From Kuenenia sp039794105 (GTDB lineage: Bacteria > Planctomycetota > Brocadiia > Brocadiales > Brocadiaceae): DNA of 64,000 bases. Where the stretch lies: NCBI RefSeq assembly GCF_039794105.1, contig NZ_JBDIWA010000003.1, positions 62,001 to 126,000 on the forward strand. The letters run 5' to 3'. Shown here piece after piece: positions 43,104 through 52,139 of the stretch (positions within the stretch are counted from its first letter, which is position 1; every line of letters begins with the position of its first letter). The translations under genes were made by a program, and so were the position numbers. Under the pieces are notes generated by a model, which ran no database searches, was not told where the DNA came from, and was given only the letters and a program-made list of their open reading frames with translations.

Positions 43104-46100
43104 TCATACAACAATGCCTTCCTCAGCAATTTCAGGATTCTTTTCCAATTCCTTCTTAAATTTACGTTCTTTTATCCATGCATTCAGGCATGGCACCATA
43201 AAAAACACAATCATCGCCATTGTCATGCCTCCAACGGAAGGGATCGCCATTGGTTTTGCAATTTCAGAGCCTGCGCCGGTTGACCATAGAATGGGCATCA
43301 GGCCGAAAAATGTTGTCGCAGAAGTCATTACGGCCGGGCGTATCCTTCTCGTCCCCGCCAAAACAATGGTCTCCCTTATTTCCTGAATACTTTTTATTTT
43401 TTTATCCTTAAACAGATCATTTATATATGTAGTGATAAGTACGCCATCGTCGTCGACGATGCCAAACAGAGAGATAAAACCGACCCAAACGGCGACGCTA
43501 AAATTATATCCGAATAAATATTGCAGCAGGATGCCGCCTGCTATGGCAGTCGGCACACCGGTAAATAAAATAATCAGCACTTGTGAAAATGATCTGAATG
43601 CCATGAAGAGGAGAATAAATCCGATAAACATTGACAATGGGACAAGAATCTGCAATCTTTTTCTTGCCCGTACCTGGTTTTCAAACTGTCCGCTCCATTG
43701 GATAAAATACCCCTGCGGCAACATGACTTTCTCTGCTACCACCTTTGACGCCTCTTCAACAAAGCCCATAGTATCCCTGTCGCGAACGTTCATAAGGACG
43801 TACGCCCTTAACAGTGCGTTTTCACTGCTGATCATGGCAGGCCCCATGACGTAACGAATATCTGCAACCTGCGTAAGGGGGATAAGTTTCCCGGTGGAAC
43901 TGGAAACATAAATCCTTTTCAATGCATCAAAATTATCGCGGAGTTCCCGGACGTATCTTATCCGGACAGGATAGCGTTCCCTGCCTTCCACTGTCGTTGT
44001 AATATTTTCTCCCCCGATAGCGGTCTCAATAATATCCTGCACATCTTTGATATTTATGCCATAACGTGCGATCTCCTCCCGCTTTATCATGAATTCAAGA
44101 TATGGCTTCCCCGTAATCCTCTCCGCATAGAGATCCACCGCCCCTGGAACATCTCTTAGCGCCATTTCCACGTCCAGCGCCAGTTGCTGCAACACGTTAA
44201 GGTCTGTCCCGAATATCTTAACGCCCACTGATGTACGGATGCCTGTCGCCAGCATATCAACACGGTTCACGATGGGCTGTGTCCATATGTTTGCCACGCC
44301 GGGTATCCTCATGGCCTCATCCATTTCCTGAATAAGCTCCTGTTTCGTAATCCTCCGTTCATCGGGCAGAAACCAATGAAAAACAGGGTGAATGAATGCA
44401 GGCACATATTGCAGAAAACCATACTCTATCTTTTTCTTTCGCCATTCCTCTTCAGGTTTTAAGGTAACAATTGTCTCAAACATCTCGACGGGAGCAGGAT
44501 CTGTGGGAGTCTCCGCCCTGCCCAGTTTTCCCACAACCATATCCACCTCCGGAAAGGACTTGATGATAACATCCTGTTTCTGCATCACCTTAAAGGCATC
44601 GGTAAGCGCAACGCTCGGCAGCATAACCGGCATAAAAAGGATAGACCCTTCATCAAGGGGAGGCATAAATTCCCTTCCGATCCTTTTCGCAACAAAAACA
44701 GATAAAATAATCACAACGACGGGAATCGTAAGAAATAGTCTCTTATGCTCCAATACCCAACGAAGCATCGGTGTATACCCGCTCAGAAGCAGCCTTGAGG
44801 TATAATTCCTCTCCATTGGCCGCAGTTTGCCTTTTAACATAAAAAAGCAAAGTGTCGGCACCAGAGTAAGTGCGAACACAATAGACGCTCCTAATGCAAA
44901 GGTCTTTGTCCATGCAAGCGGCCTGAAAAGTTTTCCCTCCTGCCCGGTAAGCCCAAACACAGGCATAAACATAAAAATAGTAGTAAGGCCGGCAAAGAGG
45001 ATTGGTGCCCCCACTTCTTTCGAGGAGTCGAGTATTATTTGAAACCTGCTCTTTTTGCCTTCATATTCTATAAGATTCCTGTAGATATTTTCGGTGACAA
45101 TAATTGCCATGTCACTCACCTCGCCAATGGCAATAGCAATACCGGTAATTGTCATAATGTTTGAATCAATCCCCATAAAATACATGCCCAGGAAGGAGAT
45201 GATGATGGATATGGGGAATCCCAGACAACAGACAATAATGCTTCGAATGTGCAATAAAAATATTACGACAACAATGGAGGTGATGATTATTTCTTCTATG
45301 AGCGCTTCTTTCAGTGTGGCAATGACGCGATAGATAAGCCCTTCTCTGTCGTAGAAAGGCACTATTTTTACCCCTGGCGGCAAGCCGGGTTCAATTTCCT
45401 TAATCTTTTCCTTTACTCTCTTTATAACTTTTAACGGATTTTCCCCCTGACGCATAATAACAACCCCGCCTGTAACCTCTGCGCCTTCCTTGTCCAGCGC
45501 CCCCCGCCTGAAGTCGCCTCCAATCTGAACCGTTGCTACGTTTTTTACAAAGACAGGTACGCTGTTATTGCTGCCAACGGTAATATTCTCGATATCGGAG
45601 ACGTTTTTAATAAACCCAAGGCCGCGGATAATAAATTCCATATTATTGTTTTCCACCACCTTGGCGCCCACATCGATATTGCTTTTTCGAACAGCCTCAA
45701 ACACATCTCCCACAGTCAGGTTGTGCGCCATTAATTTATTGGGGTCCACATCCACCTGATATTGTTTGACAAAACCTCCCACGCCGGCAACTTCCGAGAC
45801 GCCTTCAACGGCGTTGAGCTGGTATCTGACAAACCAATCCTGGATAGACCGCAATTGCCCCAGGTCATACCCTTCCCCTTCAACGGTGTACCAAAAAATC
45901 TGTCCAAGCCCCGTTGCATCGGGACCTAGTCTTGGGAGAACATCTTTTGGAAGCAATGCCTGTATAAAGTTTAATCTTTCAAGCACCCTGGAACGTGCCC
46001 AGTAAAAATCGATATTTTCCTTGAAGATCATATAGACCATGGAGAAACCAAACGCAGACTGGGAGCGTATAACCTTTACGCCGGGAACGCCCAAAAGATT

Positions 46101-46313
46101 AACGGTCAGAGGATAAGTAACCTGATCCTCCACGTCCTGCGGGCTGCGGCCAGGCCAGTCCGTGAAGACAATACACTGGTTTTCCCCGATATCAGGAATA
46201 ACGTCCATATTGATATGCCTCACCCCAAAGATGCCGCCGAATATTACCAGCAGGTAAAAGCATATGACGAGGAAACGGTTGTTAAGACAGATTTCGATAA
46301 GTTTGTTTATCAT
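43104..46313 (-). CDS. cusA: CusA/CzcA-type heavy-metal RND efflux pump
   Basis: Inner-membrane proton-driven pump that exports metal ions through an adaptor and outer-membrane channel. 1069 residues from MINKLIEICLNNRFLV (46311-46313), the family's usual start; the longer frame lacks homology. Twelve hydrophobic segments; DVIPDIGENQCIVFTDWPGR, MPPLDEGSILFMPVMLP and AETPTDPAPVEMFETIVTLKP fit the CusA (Cu+/Ag+) branch rather than CzcA. The TM4 proton-relay segment reads GEVSDMAIIVTENIYRN, keeping Asp and Glu but differing from the usual GAMVDAAIV. The CusB-like gene lies 487 bases upstream, separated by a truncated gene and repeats. Confidence 0.93.
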   Translation of the reverse strand: MINKLIEICLNNRFLVICFYLLVIFGGIFGVRHINMDVIPDIGENQCIVFTDWPGRSPQDVEDQVTYPLTVNLLGVPGVKVIRSQSAFGFSMVYMIFKENIDFYWARSRVLERLNFIQALLPKDVLPRLGPDATGLGQIFWYTVEGEGYDLGQLRSIQDWFVRYQLNAVEGVSEVAGVGGFVKQYQVDVDPNKLMAHNLTVGDVFEAVRKSNIDVGAKVVENNNMEFIIRGLGFIKNVSDIENITVGSNNSVPVFVKNVATVQIGGDFRRGALDKEGAEVTGGVVIMRQGENPLKVIKRVKEKIKEIEPGLPPGVKIVPFYDREGLIYRVIATLKEALIEEIIITSIVVVIFLLHIRSIIVCCLGFPISIIISFLGMYFMGIDSNIMTITGIAIAIGEVSDMAIIVTENIYRNLIEYEGKKSRFQIILDSSKEVGAPILFAGLTTIFMFMPVFGLTGQEGKLFRPLAWTKTFALGASIVFALTLVPTLCFFMLKGKLRPMERNYTSRLLLSGYTPMLRWVLEHKRLFLTIPVVVIILSVFVAKRIGREFMPPLDEGSILFMPVMLPSVALTDAFKVMQKQDVIIKSFPEVDMVVGKLGRAETPTDPAPVEMFETIVTLKPEEEWRKKKIEYGFLQYVPAFIHPVFHWFLPDERRITKQELIQEMDEAMRIPGVANIWTQPIVNRVDMLATGIRTSVGVKIFGTDLNVLQQLALDVEMALRDVPGAVDLYAERITGKPYLEFMIKREEIARYGINIKDVQDIIETAIGGENITTTVEGRERYPVRIRYVRELRDNFDALKRIYVSSSTGKLIPLTQVADIRYVMGPAMISSENALLRAYVLMNVRDRDTMGFVEEASKVVAEKVMLPQGYFIQWSGQFENQVRARKRLQILVPLSMFIGFILLFMAFRSFSQVLIILFTGVPTAIAGGILLQYLFGYNFSVAVWVGFISLFGIVDDDGVLITTYINDLFKDKKIKSIQEIRETIVLAGTRRIRPAVMTSATTFFGLMPILWSTGAGSEIAKPMAIPSVGGMTMAMIVFFMVPCLNAWIKERKFKKELEKNPEIAEEGIVV

Positions 46314-46377
46314 AGGAATAAGAAACCACAGGTTGCACGGATTAAAAAAGAAGAACAAATACCTGTTTTGATAAAAT

Positions 46378-46566
46378 TCAATTTTTGAACCTTCTATAAC
46401 GAAGGGATTCTTCGCCAAAGTTTATAAGCAATCCTGTGCTATGGCGACTAGTAATAAGGCTATTTATTAACTGTGCTTCATCGACCTTTGACAAAGATTT
46501 TTCTGCTTTTATTTCAACTATAATTTCATTGTAAACAATGAAATCCGGAACATAATATTTTTTCAA
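46378..46566 (-). pseudogene. C-terminal fragment of GxxExxY-family protein
   Basis: 62 codons reading YYVPDFIVYNEIIVEIKAEK, LINSLITSRHSTGLLINFG and SLRYRRF, the second half of the GxxExxY (PDDEXK-like) family, which is normally about 125 residues. Upstream the frame runs into a copy of repeat family A at 46567, so the N-terminal half has been lost. Not expected to be functional. Confidence 0.75.
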
Positions 46567-46597
46567 CTTCGCGGGTTCAGGTTTGTAACCTGAACCA
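46567..46597. repeat. family A end, adjoining truncated gene
   Basis: CTTCGCGGGTTCAGGTTTG followed by TAACCTGAACC: the palindromic end of family A. It lies exactly where the GxxExxY gene loses its homology. Confidence 0.65.
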
Positions 46598-46660
46598 CAC
46601 GTTTTATACTTTCAATCCAGCCTTCTATTAGGAGAACAAATGACAAATAAATTACAGATT

Positions 46661-46705
46661 CCAAACAGGGATTTTGTGATTTGGGCATTGGAATTTTGCC
46701 GTAGT
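46661..46705. repeat. dispersed repeat shared with 39583-39629
   Basis: CAGGGATTTTGTGATTTGGG then CATTGGAATTTTGCCGTAGTA. Plus-strand orientation; the other copy is reversed. Confidence 0.65.
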
Positions 46706-46734
46706 ACATTACCCCATTATACGCATAAACTCAT

Positions 46735-46759
46735 GGGTTCAGGTTGCAAACCTGAACCC
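46735..46759. repeat. family A palindromic end
   Basis: GGGTTCAGGTT, a 3-base centre, then AACCTGAACCC: an 11-bp perfect inverted repeat, followed by CGCCGGGAGG and TGTAATCTGTGG. Confidence 0.75.
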
Positions 46760-46799
46760 GCCGGGAGGTGTAATCTGTGGTTTCAAAATATTTTTTTGC

Positions 46800-48995
46800 C
46801 TATTTTTCTTCCTTAAACTCAATCGCTCCGCCATACAATGCGCTTGCTCCGCCTGTGAGCTGGCTCTGGGAGTCTATGAGGAAGTTGGCTGATGTGACAA
46901 CCCTGTCGCCTTCTTCAAGTCCCTCCATAACAGGATAATAATCGCCCGCCTTTGGTCCAAGAATCACTTCCTTCCCAACGTATTGACCGTTGCCTTTGTC
47001 AATATAGACAATCTTTCGTACACCCGTATCCAAAACCGCTGTGGCAGGAATGGCAAGCACTTGTGTGATTTTTTCCAGACGCATGCCGCACTTAGTGCAA
47101 TCTTCAGGTTTATCCGATGTTACTTCAGGATGCATGGGGCAGGCGTAAATGGTACGTTTTCTGTGTTCTGTTTTTTTCACCTTCATTCCTATGCCTTCCA
47201 TGACTTTCCATCTGCCCATTTGCCTCTTGCAATCGGGACACTCGCCCGGTTTGTCTGAAGTAATGCACGCCATGGGACACATGTATACGAATTTTTCCTT
47301 CTTTTCACCTGTAGGCAAAGTTACAGTTATACTCTTTTGCAACATCATACCGCACATGGGACACGACTTGGGTGATGTCTCAGGATCCCATTCCTGCGGA
47401 CAAATACACTTCACTGTTTCGTCAACAGGCACTTCCCTTTTTTCGAGATGCATACCGCATACCGGGCAATCTCCGTCAGTCTTTGAAGTATGGCACTCCA
47501 TAGGACACACATACATCTTTGTTGTTGTTGTTGTTCTGACGATATCTTTCTCTTTTGTTCCTCCGGAAAATGGACGTTTTTCCAGCTTCATACCGCATAC
47601 TGGGCAATCACCCGGTTTGTCAGATACATAACAGTTCATCGGGCAAACATACTCATATTCAGTTTCCTTCTCAAGCGGCACCTTCTCCAATTTCATACCG
47701 CAAACAGGGCAATCTCCAGGCTCTTTGGCATTGTGGCATTTCATGGGGCACACATACTCGTAATCCGTTTCACGCTGCAATCCTGCCATTTTTCCGTTAA
47801 CAACCATTCCTGTTTGTGTAATAGCTTTTTTTTCAAAAGGAACATTATCCTCCGGGCATATACCGGGCCTGCTTGACTTAATTTCCGGATGATTTGGGCA
47901 TACATAATCCAGCCCGCTCACATAGTTCCTGTCCTGCCTCTCCAATTCTTCAACAGGTATCCGTATGCGTGCATTGACATACATGGCGGGTTTGAGTTTG
48001 AGGTGCCAGTTGGGAATATCACAGCGTATCCTTACCGAACGCGTCTTGTCGTCAAGAAACGGTTCTATAAAAGATACCGTGCCGATAAATGCCTCACCAG
48101 GATACGCAGGAGTTGTAACTTCAACTTCCTGTCCCACTTTAATCCACGCCATTTCATACTCGTAAATGTTGGCCATCATCCAAACATTCGAAAGGTCGGC
48201 AAGTGTGTATATCATCTCGCCAGTTATAACATATTGCCCTTCCAGCGGCTTCTTCTCTATGACGATACCGCTTATCGGGGCATAGATGATCGTATGTTGT
48301 TTTATTTTTCTTTTCCTTGCAAGTTCTTCAATCTGCTTGTCCGTAATACCCCACCATAACAATCTTTTTTTGGTTGCATCTATGAGAGATATTGCGCCGT
48401 CCACCACTTCCTTAAAAGGGCTATTCTCTACTTTTTCAAAGGTTTCCAGCGCCAATAGATACTCTTCCTGTGTAGATACCAGATCAGGACTATACATCCA
48501 CACTAATGACTCGCCTTTCACTACCTCCGTACCGGTAAAATCAATAAACAGTTTATCGATTCTGCCGGGGACCCATGCAGAAACAAGCGCTTTAAGCCGT
48601 TCATCGTATTCAATCAATCCAACCGTATAAACATCTTTCGTTAACGACCTGAAACCGATAACATCTGTTTTGACCTGCGCCAGTCTACGGGCGCGTTCAC
48701 TTAATTCTACCGTGGCCAATGCGCCTTCTTCCTCCATCCCTGCGCCTTTCTCATATACAGGAACTAAGTCCATGGCGCAAATAGGGCATTTCCCCGGCTT
48801 ATCCATCCTGACAGAGGGATGCATGCCGCATGTCCAGTAGAGTACTTTCTTCTCTTTTGTTTCTTCAGCATTTGCGGACGAAATAAAATATATTCCTTCA
48901 TAATTGGATACTTGCATACCAAAAAGAATATTAAGGATAACAGGAACTATTATCAGAGAATATTTCCTATAAAGAAATTTTTGTTTAAAAAACAT
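46800..48995 (-). CDS. cusB: CusB-type membrane fusion protein with eight metal-binding modules
   Basis: Periplasmic adaptor linking the RND pump to the outer-membrane channel. Start chosen at MFFKQKF (48993-48995) with AAAGGTG upstream; three codons more are possible. N-terminal signal/anchor, then heavy-metal module 1 (CGMHP...CPICAMDLVP, about 58-82), the adaptor core (KGESLVWMYSPDL, YAPISGIVIEKKP, LYS-type barrel VEVTTPAYPG to about 345), then an inserted array of seven further modules (about 360-640: CPNHP, CPMKC, CPMNC, CPMEC, CICP, CPMAC and CPMHP types, each with a CPxC partner), and the C-terminal adaptor part (IPATAVLDTG...GLEEGDRVV). About 731 residues, against 400-500 in ordinary relatives. 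Confidence 0.93.
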   Translation of the reverse strand: MFFKQKFLYRKYSLIIVPVILNILFGMQVSNYEGIYFISSANAEETKEKKVLYWTCGMHPSVRMDKPGKCPICAMDLVPVYEKGAGMEEEGALATVELSERARRLAQVKTDVIGFRSLTKDVYTVGLIEYDERLKALVSAWVPGRIDKLFIDFTGTEVVKGESLVWMYSPDLVSTQEEYLLALETFEKVENSPFKEVVDGAISLIDATKKRLLWWGITDKQIEELARKRKIKQHTIIYAPISGIVIEKKPLEGQYVITGEMIYTLADLSNVWMMANIYEYEMAWIKVGQEVEVTTPAYPGEAFIGTVSFIEPFLDDKTRSVRIRCDIPNWHLKLKPAMYVNARIRIPVEELERQDRNYVSGLDYVCPNHPEIKSSRPGICPEDNVPFEKKAITQTGMVVNGKMAGLQRETDYEYVCPMKCHNAKEPGDCPVCGMKLEKVPLEKETEYEYVCPMNCYVSDKPGDCPVCGMKLEKRPFSGGTKEKDIVRTTTTTKMYVCPMECHTSKTDGDCPVCGMHLEKREVPVDETVKCICPQEWDPETSPKSCPMCGMMLQKSITVTLPTGEKKEKFVYMCPMACITSDKPGECPDCKRQMGRWKVMEGIGMKVKKTEHRKRTIYACPMHPEVTSDKPEDCTKCGMRLEKITQVLAIPATAVLDTGVRKIVYIDKGNGQYVGKEVILGPKAGDYYPVMEGLEEGDRVVTSANFLIDSQSQLTGGASALYGGAIEFKEEK

Positions 48996-49024
48996 AAGTA
49001 TCACACCTTTCAGATTACCCCATG

Positions 49025-49177
49025 GCGGGTTCAGGGTTATAACCCAATGTCATTAAGTTAAGCAACCTGCCGCAAAGTAGAGACAGGTTTCAAACCTGTC
49101 TCTACGAAGGGGGATAAAGGGGGTTGTTTTTAATCAAATAACCTTAACTTAATGACATTAGTTTGCAACCTGAACCC
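49025..49177. mobile_element. MITE-like element, family A, copy 2
   Basis: Left end GCGGGTTCAGGGTTATAACC then CAATGTCATTAAGTTAAG; right end CTTAACTTAATGACATTAG then TTTGCAACCTGAACCC. Inside, GTAGAGACAGGTTT and its complement flank one C (49077-49105), a perfect palindrome. Serves as the uninterrupted comparison for the interrupted copy at 53315-53667. Confidence 0.75.
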
Positions 49178-49256
49178 ATAGTTTATTTGGCGAATAACGC
49201 TACATGTATTTAATGACAAAATTCCCCTTGCTGGCATAGGGACAATATAAAACGTG

Positions 49257-49308
49257 GGGTTCAGGCTTCGTCGTGAGCTCAGCCGAACGGTTACAAACCT
49301 GAACCCGC
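49257..49308. repeat. family A end with nested palindrome
   Basis: GGGGTTCAGG and TTACAAACCTGAACCCGCC are separated by CTTCGTCGTGAGCTCAGCCG and AACGG (49266-49290). The inserted motif is a relative of the GTTCGACTGAGCTCACGACG sequence near 56568. Confidence 0.7.
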
Positions 49309-49328
49309 CTAAGAGGAAACAACCCCCC

Positions 49329-52115
49329 CTAAGACAGATGAGAGACCGCCGGCGGCGGACTATTGATAAATCTTCTGCCGTATTTAAATGCCTCCATAAT
49401 AATAAATGTGAAAGAGGAAAATACGAAAACAGTACACCAGTCATAAAACCCCAGTGGTTTCACCCTGAAAATATCTTCAAAGAAAGGGATGTAAATAATA
49501 GCCGCCTGCATAGCCAATGAAAGGGCAATCGCCATCAGCAGTTTTTTATTGGTAAGAACGCCGATTTCGAAGAGTGACCGCCTTGCATTTCTGCAGTTAA
49601 AGGAGTGGAACAATTGTGAAATAACGATTACACAAAAGGCAATGGTTCTCGCCAGTTCAATATCTCCGCCTGTTACAGGGGCAGCCGTTTCCTTGTGAAA
49701 CCAGTGGTAAATATAGTCAGGTATTGCGTTGATTCCATAGTACAGGACATACATATATGCCAGAAGGGTGCTCATGGCAATGAGAAAACCCTGGAATATG
49801 ATAAGACTGCCAAGGCGTTTGTCTATGATGTGTTCTGTAGACCTTCTTGCCGGTCTTTTCATGATGTCAGGATCTTCTGCATCAACAGCCAGCGCAAGCG
49901 CAGGCAGACCGTCAGTGGCAATGTTAATCCATAATATCTGGATAGGAAACAAGGGAATAGGAAGGTTAAATACCGCTGCGAAAAGCATCGTCAATATTTC
50001 ACCGGTATTACATGAAAGCAGATAGTGTATGGACTTCCTTATGTTGTCATAAATACCCCTTCCTTCTTCAATAGCTGCCTCTATGGAGGCAAAATTATCG
50101 TCGGTTATTACCATATCGGAGGCCTCTTTTGTGACATCGGTGCCGGTAATACCCATAGCTACTCCAATACTTGCCTCTTTCACGGCAGGGGCGTCGTTTA
50201 CGCCGTCTCCGGTCATTGCCACCACATCTCCCCGTTTCTTCCATGCCTTTACAATCCTGAGTTTGTGGTGCGCGGAAACACGCGCATAAACGGCTATCTT
50301 TGATACTTCTTTTTCCAGATCGTCGTCAGAAAGCGCATCTAACTCTGAACCATCAATAACCTTTGGAGAGTTGCCTCTGAAAAATCCCAGTTCTTCCCCG
50401 ATAGCCCGCGCCGTATCTTTGTGGTCGCCGGTAATCATAACTGTTTTTATACCGGCTGTATGACAAACAGTAACGGCCTCTTTGGCCTCCAGCCTTGGCG
50501 GGTCAATCATTGCCAGTAATCCAAGGAAAATCATATCTCTTTCAACCGTATCAGGAACCGGCTCATTGATTTCCCTGTCAAGCGGCCTGAATGCCACACC
50601 AAGTACCCGCAAAGCAGTCCCCGCCATCTTATTGTTTTCATTCAAGATGGCTTGTACATCACCCTCTGCCAAATCTCTTATCGTTCCGTCAATATAAATC
50701 CCTGAACAATCATGTAAAATCACATCCGGCGCACCTTTTTCACATACCTGTAAAGCAGGAGGAATACCTCTGATTACGGACATCTTCTTTCGTTCGGAAT
50801 CAAAGGGAATTTCAGAAAAGAGGGGTAATTCTTTATCCAGCTTTTCCTTCCAGATGCCTGCCTTTCCTGCCGCACTTAAGATCGCGCCCTCTGTAGGGTC
50901 TCCAATAATCCCCCACGCATTCCCTTCCTTTTTGAGGTGGGCATTGTTGCATAATATACCTGTTTCCAGTATCTTTTTCAGGGTTTCATGATCGGTTTCC
51001 ACAAGAGATTCTCCGTTGACAAGAAAACTTCCTTCAGGCGTATAACCGGAACCTGATACATCAATAGTTTTGCCATTGGTAAATATCTTACGAACGGTCA
51101 TTTCGTTTTGTGTTAAAGTGCCTGTTTTGTCCGAACAAATAACCGTTGCGCACCCGAGGGTTTCTACCGACGGGAGTTTTCTAATCAGTACATGCCGTTT
51201 CACCATACGCTGCACCCCCAAAGCCAGGGCAATAGTCACGATGGCAGGAAGCCCTTCCGGAATAGCGGCAACGGCAAGGCTTACCGAAATGAGAAAGGCC
51301 TCGAATAAAGGATCTTTTCTCCACAATTCCAAAAGGAATACAATTGTTACGATTCCCAGACACAGATAAACCAGTTTTTTCCCGAACACCTCAAGCTTGC
51401 GCTGAAGTGGGGTCTCTTCTGTCCCTGCCGCCTGAATGAGACCGGCGATCTTACCCAACTCCGTTTGCATCCCTGTTGCTACAATAACGCATGTACCTTT
51501 ACCGCTCGTTACCGAAGTACCCATAAATACCATATTTTTTCTGTCGCCTATGGATAAAGCAGGGTTTGGAAGCGGTTTATGGAACTTACCTACAGGCGTC
51601 GATTCCCCTGTAAGGGACGCCTCCTGGGTCATGAAACTAAAGGAAGCGCATACCCTTCCATCAGCAGGGACGTAATCCCCCGCTTCCAGCAATACAACAT
51701 CTCCGGGTACAACTTCACAGGAGGGAATGGAATATATTTCACCGCCCCTCATTACCTTTGAAAAAGGCGCAGACAGTTTCTGCAAGGCATCAAGCGATTT
51801 TTCCGCCCTGTATTCCTGAATAAATCCGATAACAGCATTGATAATAACTATTGCAAGGATAGCCAGTGCATCGACCCATTCCCTCAGTATTCCTGAAACA
51901 ACCGCCGCTGCAATCAGTACCCATACGATAAAATTATTGAACTGTCCCAAAAAGATTACCCATGGAGATGCGCCTTCTTTTTCTTCAAGCCGATTATCTC
52001 CGTACTTTTTTAACCGGTTATCTGCTTCGTCACGGCTAAGTCCGGAATCGACTGACGTATCGAGACTTTTTACTACCTCATTGGCCTGCATTGTATGCCA
52101 CTGTAATTCAGTCAT
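49329..52115 (-). CDS. P-type Ca2+-transporting ATPase family (SERCA/PMCA-like)
   Basis: Membrane ATPase exporting a cation with a phospho-Asp intermediate in DKTGTLT (about residue 328). Also TGES, MITGDHKDTA and TGDGVNDAPAV. 928 residues, ten hydrophobic segments. Ion-site residues match the calcium type: PEGLPA in M4, SCNTGE in M5 and NIATDGLPALALAVD in M6, the Asn/Glu/Thr/Asp set of SERCA. It has no N-terminal CxxC or CPC motif, so it is not a copper ATPase despite its place between CusB and a YHS protein. Preceded closely (24 bases) by a radical SAM gene. Confidence 0.93.
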   Translation of the reverse strand: MTELQWHTMQANEVVKSLDTSVDSGLSRDEADNRLKKYGDNRLEEKEGASPWVIFLGQFNNFIVWVLIAAAVVSGILREWVDALAILAIVIINAVIGFIQEYRAEKSLDALQKLSAPFSKVMRGGEIYSIPSCEVVPGDVVLLEAGDYVPADGRVCASFSFMTQEASLTGESTPVGKFHKPLPNPALSIGDRKNMVFMGTSVTSGKGTCVIVATGMQTELGKIAGLIQAAGTEETPLQRKLEVFGKKLVYLCLGIVTIVFLLELWRKDPLFEAFLISVSLAVAAIPEGLPAIVTIALALGVQRMVKRHVLIRKLPSVETLGCATVICSDKTGTLTQNEMTVRKIFTNGKTIDVSGSGYTPEGSFLVNGESLVETDHETLKKILETGILCNNAHLKKEGNAWGIIGDPTEGAILSAAGKAGIWKEKLDKELPLFSEIPFDSERKKMSVIRGIPPALQVCEKGAPDVILHDCSGIYIDGTIRDLAEGDVQAILNENNKMAGTALRVLGVAFRPLDREINEPVPDTVERDMIFLGLLAMIDPPRLEAKEAVTVCHTAGIKTVMITGDHKDTARAIGEELGFFRGNSPKVIDGSELDALSDDDLEKEVSKIAVYARVSAHHKLRIVKAWKKRGDVVAMTGDGVNDAPAVKEASIGVAMGITGTDVTKEASDMVITDDNFASIEAAIEEGRGIYDNIRKSIHYLLSCNTGEILTMLFAAVFNLPIPLFPIQILWINIATDGLPALALAVDAEDPDIMKRPARRSTEHIIDKRLGSLIIFQGFLIAMSTLLAYMYVLYYGINAIPDYIYHWFHKETAAPVTGGDIELARTIAFCVIVISQLFHSFNCRNARRSLFEIGVLTNKKLLMAIALSLAMQAAIIYIPFFEDIFRVKPLGFYDWCTVFVFSSFTFIIMEAFKYGRRFINSPPPAVSHLS

Positions 52116-52139
52116 TTCGTTTTACACTCTCGCATTATT

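Larger units (their letters stand above)
49005..49328. other. repeat-filled gap
   Basis: No gene. Consists of a full family A element (49025-49177) containing a perfect 29-bp palindrome, followed by another family A copy (49257-49308) that has a different palindrome inserted. Confidence 0.8.

Noticed and set aside
49329..52115. P-ATPase first considered as a copper exporter because of its neighbourhood
   Set aside because: It lacks the CPC motif and N-terminal metal domains; ion-site residues match calcium pumps.
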